NCBI RefSeq assembly: GCF_004917065.1
Contig: NZ_SSYA01000001.1
Location: 762,550 to 826,549, forward strand
Length of the DNA: 64,000 nucleotides
Source: Geomonas ferrireducens
Lineage (GTDB): Bacteria; Desulfobacterota; Desulfuromonadia; Geobacterales; Geobacteraceae
Reading direction: 5' to 3'
The notes below the pieces were generated by a model. The model ran no database searches. It was given only the letters and a program-made list of their open reading frames with translations, and had not been told where the DNA came from. This document shows, piece by piece, positions 1 to 6,825 of the stretch. The number at the start of each line of letters is the position of its first letter. The stretch's first letter is position 1. A program made the position numbers and the translations under genes.

Positions 1-276
1 TCCAGGCGAATCGGGGTGCAAGAGGTGATCTTTCTCAACGAACGGGACGAGATCACCGAAGGGACCTACAGCAACGTTGTCGCGCGGATCGACGGCCACC
101 ACTACACCCCTTCGCTGTCGTGCGGGCTTCTCCCGGGGACCCTGCGCGAGGAGTTGCTCGCGCGCGGTGAGATCGTGGAGAAGGTCCTGAAGCGGGAGGA
201 CCTCGAGCGGGCCGAGGCGCTTTATTTGGTAAACTCGGTGCGCAAGTGGCGCAAGGCGACGCTGGTTCTCGATTGA
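1..276 (+). CDS. Aminodeoxychorismate lyase (PabC-type) C-terminus, partial
   Basis: This is the 3' end of a gene that starts before the window; the frame is open from base 1. The 91 visible residues read like the C-terminal part of a class IV PLP aminotransferase/lyase: FLNERDEITEGTYSNVV matches the family motif in which E-x-T-E-G-T/S-x-S-N precedes the small domain. L-S-x-G-L-L-P-G-T-L-R follows, as in 4-amino-4-deoxychorismate lyases and PabB-PabC fusions of p-aminobenzoate/folate synthesis. The ending YLVNSVRKWRKATLVLD is typical of the PabB-PabC fusion form, but the PabB half is outside the window, so fusion is an inference. A D-alanine or branched-chain aminotransferase is less likely. 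Confidence 0.75.
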   Translation, partial: SRRIGVQEVIFLNERDEITEGTYSNVVARIDGHHYTPSLSCGLLPGTLREELLARGEIVEKVLKREDLERAEALYLVNSVRKWRKATLVLD

Positions 277-344
277 TCCTCGCCCTCCCTTGACGGCCTG
301 CGCCCGTAGCGCGTCTGCCCGGGAAAGGGGATCTTGCCCTCCAA

Positions 345-370
345 TCTCCCCCTCCCGCAAGGGAAGGGGG
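345..370. repeat. GC-rich palindromic repeat
   Basis: A CCCCCTCCC / GGGAAGGGGG hairpin-forming element sits between the PabC-type gene and the reductase gene. It resembles the other GC-rich palindromes of the window (13325-13572, 22755-22846, 54097-54133, 58804-58932). It has no T-tract and is probably a REP-like element, though it may also act as a weak terminator. Confidence 0.45.
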
Positions 371-425
371 CAACTGCAGCAGTTTTCACGGAACTTGGTA
401 TCCATCAACACAAGGAGGCAACACT

Positions 426-1289
426 ATGGAAACGTACGGTTTTCTGGGGCTAGGCATCATGGGAAGCGCCATGGCCAAAAACCTCATCAAGGCGGGCTTC
501 AAGGTGAAGATCTGGAACCGTTCTCCGGCCAAGTGCGAAGAACTAGCCGCGCTGGGCGCCGAGGTCGCGGCAACACCGGCCGAGGTCGCGTCCTCCTGCG
601 CCATCACCATCGCCATGCTGGCCGACCCGGCTGCGGTGCGCGAGGTCTGCTTCGGACCGCAGGGGGTGCTGGAAGGGGTCGGCGCCGGGCGCAGCTACGT
701 CGACATGTCAACCGTTGACGCCGGCACCACGAAGGAGATCGCCGCGGCGGTGACCGCCAGAGGAGGCAGGTTTCTGGAGGCGCCCGTTTCCGGGAGCAAG
801 AAACAGGCAGAGGACGGTACGCTGATCATCCTGTCCGCCGGCGACCGCGGCCTTTTCGATGAGACCGTTCCGCTCTTTGAGACGATGGGCAAAAAAAGCC
901 TCTTTCTCGGCGAAGTGGGACGCGGCGCGGAGATGAAGCTCATCGTCAACATGGTCATGGGGGGGATGATGACCATATTCTGCGAGGGGATGGCGCTCGC
1001 CGAGAAGGCGGGGCTCGACAGCGCCGACCTCCTCGACGTGCTCGATTCGGGTGCCATGGCGAACCCGATGTTCAAGCTGAAGGGTGGACAGATGACCGGC
1101 GGCAACTTCGCCCCGGCTTTCCCACTCAAACACATGCAAAAGGACATGCGGCTTGCCGTCGCCTTGGGCGACGCGCTCGGGCAGCCGCTCTTCACCGCGG
1201 CAGCAGCCAATGAGAACTTCAAACGGGCCAAGGCAGCGGGTTTTGCGGATGAGGACTTCTGCGCCGTCTACAAGGCCATCAAGTCGTGA
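426..1289 (+). CDS. NADPH-dependent gamma-hydroxybutyrate / succinic semialdehyde (glyoxylate) reductase
   Basis: Member of the beta-hydroxyacid dehydrogenase family, 287 residues, the usual length. The N-terminus has the Rossmann motif GFLGLGIMGSAMAKNL, with IWNRSPAKC after it, where the Asn-Arg pair suits NADPH. The substrate signature EAPVSGSKKQAEDGTL lies near residue 120 and the catalytic lysine in the EMKLIVNM helix near residue 170. From memory it closely resembles the structurally studied Geobacter enzymes that reduce succinic semialdehyde and glyoxylate. The start is fixed by AAGGAGG at 412-418. The gabT-like gene at 35279-36589 could supply succinic semialdehyde, but the two are 34 kb apart. 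Other 3-hydroxyisobutyrate-type substrates remain possible. Confidence 0.85.
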   Translation: METYGFLGLGIMGSAMAKNLIKAGFKVKIWNRSPAKCEELAALGAEVAATPAEVASSCAITIAMLADPAAVREVCFGPQGVLEGVGAGRSYVDMSTVDAGTTKEIAAAVTARGGRFLEAPVSGSKKQAEDGTLIILSAGDRGLFDETVPLFETMGKKSLFLGEVGRGAEMKLIVNMVMGGMMTIFCEGMALAEKAGLDSADLLDVLDSGAMANPMFKLKGGQMTGGNFAPAFPLKHMQKDMRLAVALGDALGQPLFTAAAANENFKRAKAAGFADEDFCAVYKAIKS

Positions 1290-1456
1290 AGAAGTTTCTC
1301 TCGACTGCAGCGGTGACGCTCCTTACCAGTGCGTTTCTCGACCCCTTGATCCAGTCCGGCTTGGACAAGCCGGTACCTTGGCTCAGGGACTTCGGTATGG
1401 CGCTTGCGGGCGCGGCATGCTTCTACATCCTGGTGAAATACCGTCACGACCTGTAA
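1286..1456 (+). CDS. Predicted 56-residue membrane protein
   Basis: A short frame starts at GTG 1286, overlapping the TGA of the reductase gene (GTGA), and stops at TAA 1454-1456. The product is basic at the N-terminus (VKKFLSTAAVTLLTSAFLD), has a polar turn (QSGLDKPVPWLRD) and a second hydrophobic stretch (FGMALAGAACFYILVKY), then ends in RHDL. This is what a two-segment inner-membrane miniprotein looks like. The stop-start overlap suggests translational coupling to the upstream gene. I do not recognise a family, and no Shine-Dalgarno separate from the upstream coding sequence is obvious. Confidence 0.5.
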   Translation: MKKFLSTAAVTLLTSAFLDPLIQSGLDKPVPWLRDFGMALAGAACFYILVKYRHDL

Positions 1457-1488
1457 CCGCGCTCGTGAACCTGGAGCTCAGTTTGCCG

Positions 1489-1517
1489 TTGACAAATAGC
1501 GGCGGCTCCCTTATCCT
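1489..1517 (+). promoter_or_regulatory. Sigma-70-type promoter of the metX riboswitch transcript
   Basis: TTGACA at 1489-1494 is a perfect -35, followed by a 17-bp spacer and TATCCT at 1512-1517. The expected start lies about 25 bases before the SAM-I aptamer, the normal arrangement for a riboswitch leader. Confidence 0.7.
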
Positions 1518-1545
1518 GCACCCCAAAATTGAATAGAAAGACCTG

Positions 1546-1646
1546 CTTATCTAGAGTGGTGGAGGGAAAGGCCCTGCGAAGCCACAGCAACCGGCCCAAT
1601 CGGGCGACAGGTGCTAAATCCTGCCGAAAGGCGAAGATGAGAAAGG
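1546..1646 (+). promoter_or_regulatory. SAM-I (S-box) riboswitch aptamer
   Basis: The leader carries S-box consensus blocks in order: CTTATCTAGAGTGGTGGAGGG, a P2 region ending in AGCAACCGGC, AGGTGCTAAATCCTGC and GATGAGA. P1 is formed by 1546-1552 with 1635-1641. SAM binding should stabilise P1. An antiterminator is visible: TGAGAA (1638-1643, 3' strand of P1) is complementary to TTCTCA (1681-1686) in the loop of the downstream terminator. Low SAM therefore frees the P1 strand and permits transcription into metX, while high SAM terminates it. Confidence 0.92.
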
Positions 1647-1671
1647 CGCTTTTGAGCTATTGTCACACCCG

Positions 1672-1706
1672 AAAAGCCCCTTCTCACATCGAGACGGGGC
1701 TTTTTT
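1672..1706 (+). terminator. Riboswitch-controlled intrinsic terminator
   Basis: AAAAGCCCC (1672-1680) pairs with GGGGCTTTT and runs into six T residues (1701-1706). Its loop contains the TTCTCA antiterminator strand, so this is the expression platform of the SAM-I switch rather than a gene-end terminator. Confidence 0.9.
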
Positions 1707-1743
1707 CGTGCCGTTTGCCGGCACCCGAAAGTACGAGAGAGAC

Positions 1744-2847
1744 ATGTCCTACGGCATCGTGACAGAACAAATCACCACCTTCGACACCGAACTGCGCCTG
1801 GAAAGCGGCCGCATCCTCGGGCCGATCGATATCGCGTACGAAACCTACGGCACCCTCAACGAGGACCGCTCCAACGCCATCCTGGTCACCCACGCCTGGA
1901 CCGGGAGCGCGCACCTCGCCGGGCGCTACAGCGAGGACGAGAAGCGAGGGGGGTGGTGGGACGACATCGTGGGACCCGGATGCCTGCTCGACACCGACCG
2001 CTACTTCGTCATCTGTTCCAACGTGCTTGGATCCTGCTTCGGCTCCACAGGTCCCACCTCGATCAACCCGAAGACCGGCAAGCGCTACAACCTCGCCTTC
2101 CCGGTGATCACCGTCCGCGACATGGTGAAGGCGCAGACCCTGCTCATCGACCGGCTCGGGATCAAGAAGCTCTTCTGCGTGTTAGGCGGGAGCATGGGAG
2201 GGATGCAGGCGCTCGAGTGGGCGACCCAGTATCCGGACCGGATCGCCTCCGCGGTGGTGCTCGCCACAACGCCGAGGCCGTCGGCACAGGCCATCTCGCT
2301 GAACGCCGTGGCACGCTGGGCCATCTTCAACGACCCGACCTGGAAGAAGGGGGAGTACCGCAAGAATCCCAAGGACGGCTTGGCGCTCGCCCGCGGCATC
2401 GGTCACATCACCTTCCTCTCCGACGAGTCGATGACCGCCAAGTTCGGGCGCCGCTTCTCGGCCCGCGACGGCCAGTTCGACTTCTTCGGACAGTTCGAGG
2501 TGGAGCGTTACCTCAACTACAACGGCTACAACTTCGTGGACCGCTTCGACGCCAACTCCTTCCTCTACCTCGCCAAGGCGCTCGACCTGTACGACGTCGC
2601 CGCCGGTTGCGAGTCGATGGAGGAGGCCTTCGCGCCGGTCTCGGCGCCGATGCAGTTCTTCGCCTTCACCTCCGACTGGCTCTACCCTCCCGCGCAGACC
2701 GAAGAGATGGTCGACACGCTGAATAAGCTGGGTAAAAAGACGGAGTACCACCTGATCACCTCGGCCTACGGCCACGACGCATTCCTCCTCGAACACCAGA
2801 CTTTCACGCCGATGGTGCGGCAGTTCCTCCAAGGGATCAAGCCGTAG
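1744..2847 (+). CDS. metX: Homoserine O-acetyltransferase
   Basis: Transfers acetyl from acetyl-CoA to L-homoserine, the first committed step of methionine synthesis by the acetyl route. The 367-residue protein has the alpha/beta-hydrolase acyltransferase layout: [14 protein letters not shown] near the oxyanion region, nucleophile Ser150 in [12 protein letters not shown], an Asp in FTSDWLYPP and the catalytic His in [11 protein letters not shown] chose ATG 1744 because the upstream in-frame extension lies inside the riboswitch terminator. Control by the SAM-I switch just upstream agrees with a methionine gene and argues against serine or homoserine succinyl variants, although MetX specificity cannot be proved by eye. 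Confidence 0.93.
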   Translation: MSYGIVTEQITTFDTELRLESGRILGPIDIAYETYGTLNEDRSNAILVTHAWTGSAHLAGRYSEDEKRGGWWDDIVGPGCLLDTDRYFVICSNVLGSCFGSTGPTSINPKTGKRYNLAFPVITVRDMVKAQTLLIDRLGIKKLFCVLGGSMGGMQALEWATQYPDRIASAVVLATTPRPSAQAISLNAVARWAIFNDPTWKKGEYRKNPKDGLALARGIGHITFLSDESMTAKFGRRFSARDGQFDFFGQFEVERYLNYNGYNFVDRFDANSFLYLAKALDLYDVAAGCESMEEAFAPVSAPMQFFAFTSDWLYPPAQTEEMVDTLNKLGKKTEYHLITSAYGHDAFLLEHQTFTPMVRQFLQGIKP

Positions 2848-2857
2848 GAGGCAGCAA

Positions 2858-2894
2858 AAAGGGCGGAGACCTGCATGGTCATCCGCCCTTTGTC
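2858..2894. terminator. Bidirectional terminator between metX and the acetate-kinase homologue
   Basis: AAAGGGCGGA (2858-2867) pairs with TCCGCCCTTT (2882-2891), with an inner GACC/GGTC stem. It lies between two convergent genes, and T-rich sequence follows on the plus strand with an A-run on the other side. Confidence 0.8.
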
Positions 2895-2914
2895 GTTTCT
2901 TTTCCTTTGTGACG

Positions 2915-4123
2915 CTACTGCCAGCCCATGATGGCGGCTACGTCCTCGTTGAGCACCATATCCTCGCCGCTCGGTATCGCGAACACCTTGACACCCGAGT
3001 CCTCCGCGCTGATCAGCATCTCCCGCTCGCCCTTGAGCGCTTCCTCGTCCTTTTTCAGGTCGACCTTGATGTCGAAGTGCTCCATCCCGCTCAGCGCCAT
3101 GCCGCGCACCGGCCAGTCCTCCCAATCCTCACCGTAGGTGAAGACGATGGCATCCGGCTTGCCGGTGACGGCGATGTAGGCCCCCAGGTACTTGCGCAGA
3201 CGGTAGGTCTCCATATCGAGGGCAAGCTGGCAACGGGCGTCGCCGACCACCGCCTCGTCCACGACGGTCCGGCGGCTCACGCGACGCCCTACGATGCCGG
3301 CGAGGCCGCTCTTCTGGTTCAGGAACAGGTCGAGCTCGGTCGCCGAGACCCCCGCCTCGTTCACCATGAACGGGATGATCCCGGCGTCGATGTCGCCGCA
3401 GCGGGTCCCCATCATGACACCCTCCAGCGGGGTAAGCCCCATGCTGGTGTCGACGGACGCACCGTTGCGCAGGGCACAAAGCGAGACGCCGTTGCCGGTG
3501 TGCACGGTGATCATGTTGCATTCCTCGAGCGGCTTGCCGATCAACTCCGCACCCCTCCGCGCCGCGTGCGAATGGGACTGCCCGTGGAAGCCGTAGCGCC
3601 TGATGCCGTGATTTTTGTACCACTCGTAGGGAAGCGGGTAGATGTAGGCCATCTCTGGCATGGTCTGATGGAAGGCGGTATCGAAGATGGCGACCTGGGG
3701 GACCCCCGGCAGGAGCGCCTGGGACGCGCGAATACCGGCCAGGTTCGGGTTGTTGTGCAGAGGCGCTAGGGTCGCCACCTCCTTGATGGCATCGACGACG
3801 TTTTCGTCGATGAGCACCGATTTGGTGAAGCGTTCGCCGCCGTGCACCACGCGGTGGCCGACTGCGGTAATTTGGGCGACATCGGAGATGACGCCATCTC
3901 TGTCGTTGGTAAGCGTGTTCAGGATCAACTGCAGCGCATCCTTGTGATCGGCGCACTCGCCGTCCAGGTGCCTCGGGTCCTGCCCCGGCACCCTGTGCGT
4001 CACGAAGGAGTCCCCGACCACGATCCGCTCCACCTTGCCGGTCGCCAGAAGGGCCTGCCTGTTCCAGTCGTAAAGTTGGTACTGTGCCGAGAACCTTCGG
4101 CAGTTCAGGGTGAGAATTAGCAT
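2915..4123 (-). CDS. Divergent acetate kinase family protein
   Basis: Full-length ASKHA acetate/propionate kinase fold, 402 residues, in one continuous frame. Kept family features: Asn7, the Arg of GHRVVHGGE, FDTAFHQTMP with the catalytic Asp, the His of RYGFHG, TGNGVS, and GVMMGTRCGDID with the second substrate Arg. Changed features: the phosphate-1 motif, normally N-A-G-S-S-S-L-K, reads NCRRFSAQ, so Ser10, Ser11 and Lys14 (Methanosarcina numbering) become Arg, Phe and Gln. The adenosine motif, normally FTAGIGEN, reads FTYGEDWEDW. No pta gene is adjacent. It may be an acetate/propionate kinase with a different phosphoryl donor, a kinase for another acid, or a regulatory paralogue. Confidence 0.85.
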   Translation of the reverse strand: MLILTLNCRRFSAQYQLYDWNRQALLATGKVERIVVGDSFVTHRVPGQDPRHLDGECADHKDALQLILNTLTNDRDGVISDVAQITAVGHRVVHGGERFTKSVLIDENVVDAIKEVATLAPLHNNPNLAGIRASQALLPGVPQVAIFDTAFHQTMPEMAYIYPLPYEWYKNHGIRRYGFHGQSHSHAARRGAELIGKPLEECNMITVHTGNGVSLCALRNGASVDTSMGLTPLEGVMMGTRCGDIDAGIIPFMVNEAGVSATELDLFLNQKSGLAGIVGRRVSRRTVVDEAVVGDARCQLALDMETYRLRKYLGAYIAVTGKPDAIVFTYGEDWEDWPVRGMALSGMEHFDIKVDLKKDEEALKGEREMLISAEDSGVKVFAIPSGEDMVLNEDVAAIMGWQ

Positions 4124-4488
4124 GCTGCCAAACTCCGATCCGGGCCTGCTGGATAAATTGAGCGGGACCCGCTGCTTTGTTGCGTATCTCAGGGTGGGTA
4201 CTGAAACGTCACCTACGATACGTGTGGAGAGTATGATCGGTTGGGGTCATCACAGGGTCTTCACGGACTATCGCACGGCGGAACGTCCATAAGTAGCACT
4301 ATCTGCGCGAAAGTGCAATTAGTAACGATGTCTTACAAACTTACGCGGCGCTCTTTCCGATGGGAAAATGACACTGGGCGAGTGGTTATTCGCCCTTGCA
4401 GGGCAAGGATCAGGTTCTTCCAAAAGCACGGGGAGAAAATGGCTTAAGCCGATGACAGCGGAGCATATTGAGTGAAGCGATGACGTGA
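4124..4488. other. Intergenic region without a supported gene
   Basis: This 365-bp gap lies between the start of the acetate-kinase homologue and the stop of the EEP gene, both on the minus strand. It is less GC-rich than its neighbours near 4290-4340 and must hold the kinase promoter, but I found no convincing -35/-10 pair. GGGCGA (4376-4381) and TCGCCC (4390-4395) form a small hairpin that could help end EEP transcription. Confidence 0.4.
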
Positions 4489-5538
4489 CTACTGGAGCGT
4501 CCGGCGCAGGTTGGCGAGGAGGAACTCCGCCGTCACAGGGCGGTGGTCGGAGGCCTGACGGGTGCCGACCCAGCAACGCTGGGCCTTCAAGCCGGAAGTC
4601 GTCATGATGTGGTCGATGCGCATCCATGAAGCGCGGATGGACGGCACCCTGTATTGTAAAACGTTGTGACCATAGGTGTAGCCGTACCCCCTGCCGCTTT
4701 GCGTGAAGGCGTCGACAAACCCGGCGCGTCTGATGATCTCGCAGACGAGCGACTGGTCCGGAGAGTTGAAGTCGCCGGCAACGATGCAATCGCCCCGCTC
4801 CTGCCCCAGGAACTCGGCGACACGTTCTGCCTGCAGAATCCTCGTCTGAACGTTCCCTTCGAAAAGATCGACAGCCTGGGGTATGTACCAGGCGCCCGAA
4901 CTTGCCTTGCGGAAGGCGTTCAAGCTCCACCTTGGTGTCTTGAAGTGGACGTTGTAGATAGAGATGTTCCGGGAGCCAACCCTAACGACGCAGCGCAGGA
5001 AGGATTCCCCCTTCTCCTCTTGATAGGGGAGCTCATGCAGTTGGACGGCGGAGAGGGGGTACCGGCTCGCGACGACGTACTGCCCGCGGTTCACCACCTG
5101 CCACCCCGACAGGTAATCGGTTAGGGGGCCCCTGCCGATGTTTGGTGCATCCTGGAAAAGCATTATGTCAGGGCGACTGCGCCTAAGTTCAGCGATGAGC
5201 GGCGTCATGTCGCAGTTGCCGTACTTGATGTTCCAGGTCATCACCCTGAGGACCGGACCGGAAGCCACCGCGCTGCGAGGCTGCCATGACCAGTGCCACC
5301 CCATGACAGGCCCCAGCACCCACAGGATGCCAGCAACCGGCAACATGGCCCACAGGCGCGCATAGCGAAAGGTCAACGGGGCGAGCAGAAGGCCGGGAAG
5401 TGCCCAGATCAGCTGGGGTAGGTAGAAGTTCAGCGCCGCCATCCAAAAACGGTCCGGGCCGACCCGGTTCAAAAGGGTGAGAGCGGCAATGAGGATGATG
5501 TAGGTGGCGTTTATGGCCAGAAGGAGGTGCAGCTTCAT
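4489..5538 (-). CDS. Membrane-anchored endonuclease/exonuclease/phosphatase family protein
   Basis: A 349-residue protein with about three N-terminal membrane segments (residues 1-85) followed by an EEP domain. The domain shows VMTWNIKYG, the metal-ligand region LFQDAPN (the usual Q-E is Q-D here), IYNVHF, GDFNSPDQ, RIDHIM and the terminal SDHRPV. EEP proteins cut phosphodiesters in nucleic acids, phosphoinositides or sphingolipids; the topology would place this domain at the outer face of the inner membrane. ATG 5538 overlaps the stop of the deacetylase gene (ATGA), so the two are translationally coupled. The substrate is unknown. The pairing hints at a cell-envelope role. Confidence 0.8.
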   Translation of the reverse strand: MKLHLLLAINATYIILIAALTLLNRVGPDRFWMAALNFYLPQLIWALPGLLLAPLTFRYARLWAMLPVAGILWVLGPVMGWHWSWQPRSAVASGPVLRVMTWNIKYGNCDMTPLIAELRRSRPDIMLFQDAPNIGRGPLTDYLSGWQVVNRGQYVVASRYPLSAVQLHELPYQEEKGESFLRCVVRVGSRNISIYNVHFKTPRWSLNAFRKASSGAWYIPQAVDLFEGNVQTRILQAERVAEFLGQERGDCIVAGDFNSPDQSLVCEIIRRAGFVDAFTQSGRGYGYTYGHNVLQYRVPSIRASWMRIDHIMTTSGLKAQRCWVGTRQASDHRPVTAEFLLANLRRTLQ

Positions 5539-6566
5539 CTGGATTCCCCCAAAGCAGCACCGGAGCAATCCTTCGCATCTTTACTGTTTCCATCCAGCCT
5601 CGCTTCCGGGGAAGTGCCGTTTTCGGCTTCCGGGCACGTCTTACCGGCGCTTTCGTTCCAGAAAGTGGCCATCTCATGGGGAAGCAGGTGCCAGTACTGC
5701 CCCTCGTATTCGGTTTTGATGTGCATCAGCAATTCGCGGTAAAAATCGCTTGGATACTCTTCGAATCCTGGATTGCCGTCGAAGTTCATGTAATCGGGGT
5801 GAGTGATCAGCAGCGCCATGCCTCCGTGCTCGGCGATCCAGCGGAGCTTCTCCTTCCAGATGCGAATGTTCTTCTCGCGGAACAGGATGAACATGGTGAA
5901 ATCCTGCGGCAGGGTGTAGGGGAGCACCACGTATTCCCGCCCGGGAACCTTGGTGTGGTGCACAGGAAAGATCGTTCTCAGGCCATCCGACTGCGGTTCA
6001 AAAGGGTCCGTGTCGAAGGCGGAGGCCTCATAGAGGATATCCAGACCGTGAAGCCAGTCGAAGTTGTGGTAGACACATGGGGAACGGAACCCCACGGCTC
6101 CCCATTCCTTCAGATATCGGTTGATCTGCACGGCATGTTCCGCAAAGACCTCCGGCGAGTCGTACAACTTACGGTTGTGCTCTAACCCATGCACGCCGAC
6201 CTCGAAGCCTTCGGCAACCAGCTTGTGGCGCAGGGCAGCGGGAAGGTCGTAGTCGTGGGCAACGAAGTTGAAAGAGGACCGAAAGCCGAGTTCCTGTTCA
6301 AGCGCCATGAGATTTTCGCACCGTGTCAGGCCGCGCGCCGTATCGACATCATGGGTCAGCACGACGGAGAAGCGCCTCCCCTCGGGCCACCCGCCGAACC
6401 CCGGCGGGGTAGTGCCGGCCTTGGGATCTATCGGCCATATCGACCGGAAGAAGTAGCGCTTGGACTTGGCGACGATCCTGCGCAGGACGATCTGCAGCCG
6501 GCGCGACATCAACGGCTTGACTCGGTAGTAGGCGCGCGCAATGGTCTCTTCGCTGATCAGCTTCAT
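5535..6566 (-). CDS. Polysaccharide deacetylase (NodB-like) family protein
   Basis: A 343-residue protein with a basic N-terminus and a NodB-type domain from about residue 65. VVLTHDVDT holds the catalytic and metal Asp pair, GVHGLEHN the metal His residues, and GFRSP and LLITHPDY the later motifs. Such proteins deacetylate N-acetylated sugars; versions beginning THDVD often sit in surface-polysaccharide loci. No signal peptide is evident, so it may be cytoplasmic. The acidic, low-complexity tail after residue 310 is not part of the domain. It is the first gene of a two-gene unit with the EEP protein. Confidence 0.8.
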   Translation of the reverse strand: MKLISEETIARAYYRVKPLMSRRLQIVLRRIVAKSKRYFFRSIWPIDPKAGTTPPGFGGWPEGRRFSVVLTHDVDTARGLTRCENLMALEQELGFRSSFNFVAHDYDLPAALRHKLVAEGFEVGVHGLEHNRKLYDSPEVFAEHAVQINRYLKEWGAVGFRSPCVYHNFDWLHGLDILYEASAFDTDPFEPQSDGLRTIFPVHHTKVPGREYVVLPYTLPQDFTMFILFREKNIRIWKEKLRWIAEHGGMALLITHPDYMNFDGNPGFEEYPSDFYRELLMHIKTEYEGQYWHLLPHEMATFWNESAGKTCPEAENGTSPEARLDGNSKDAKDCSGAALGESR

Positions 6567-6610
6567 GCACCGCTCCTTTGTCTGTCACCCGAGCAGATGG
6601 CAAGGCATAA

Positions 6611-6639
6611 GATAAATCTAATTAGACAAACAGTGACAA
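6611..6639 (-). promoter_or_regulatory. Possible promoter of the deacetylase-EEP unit
   Basis: On the minus strand TTGTCA (6634-6639), a 17-bp spacer and TTTATC (6611-6616) lie 45 bp before the deacetylase start, in a local AT-rich patch. The match is moderate, and the same patch could instead hold the recC promoter. Confidence 0.35.
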
Positions 6640-6825
6640 AATATATACGAAGCCGCACGCAATGCAAGCGCACGCGGTGCTGACTGAAAGCCCCGAGGCC
6701 GAGCTTTTGGTCGAGACAGCCGCGGGAGGATGTGATATCTTTGCGCATTCCGCCACCCCCCCGACCGCTCCATGCGAGATACGTGACCGGGATGCTCCCC
6801 GCAGGACCGCGATACGAGAAAGACC

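Noticed and set aside
1529-1762. 77-residue open frame upstream of metX
   Set aside because: It runs through the SAM-I aptamer and terminator, which explain the sequence fully.
2915-4123. Frameshift or pseudogene in the acetate-kinase homologue
   Set aside because: The 402-residue frame is uninterrupted and normal family motifs occur on both sides of each altered motif.
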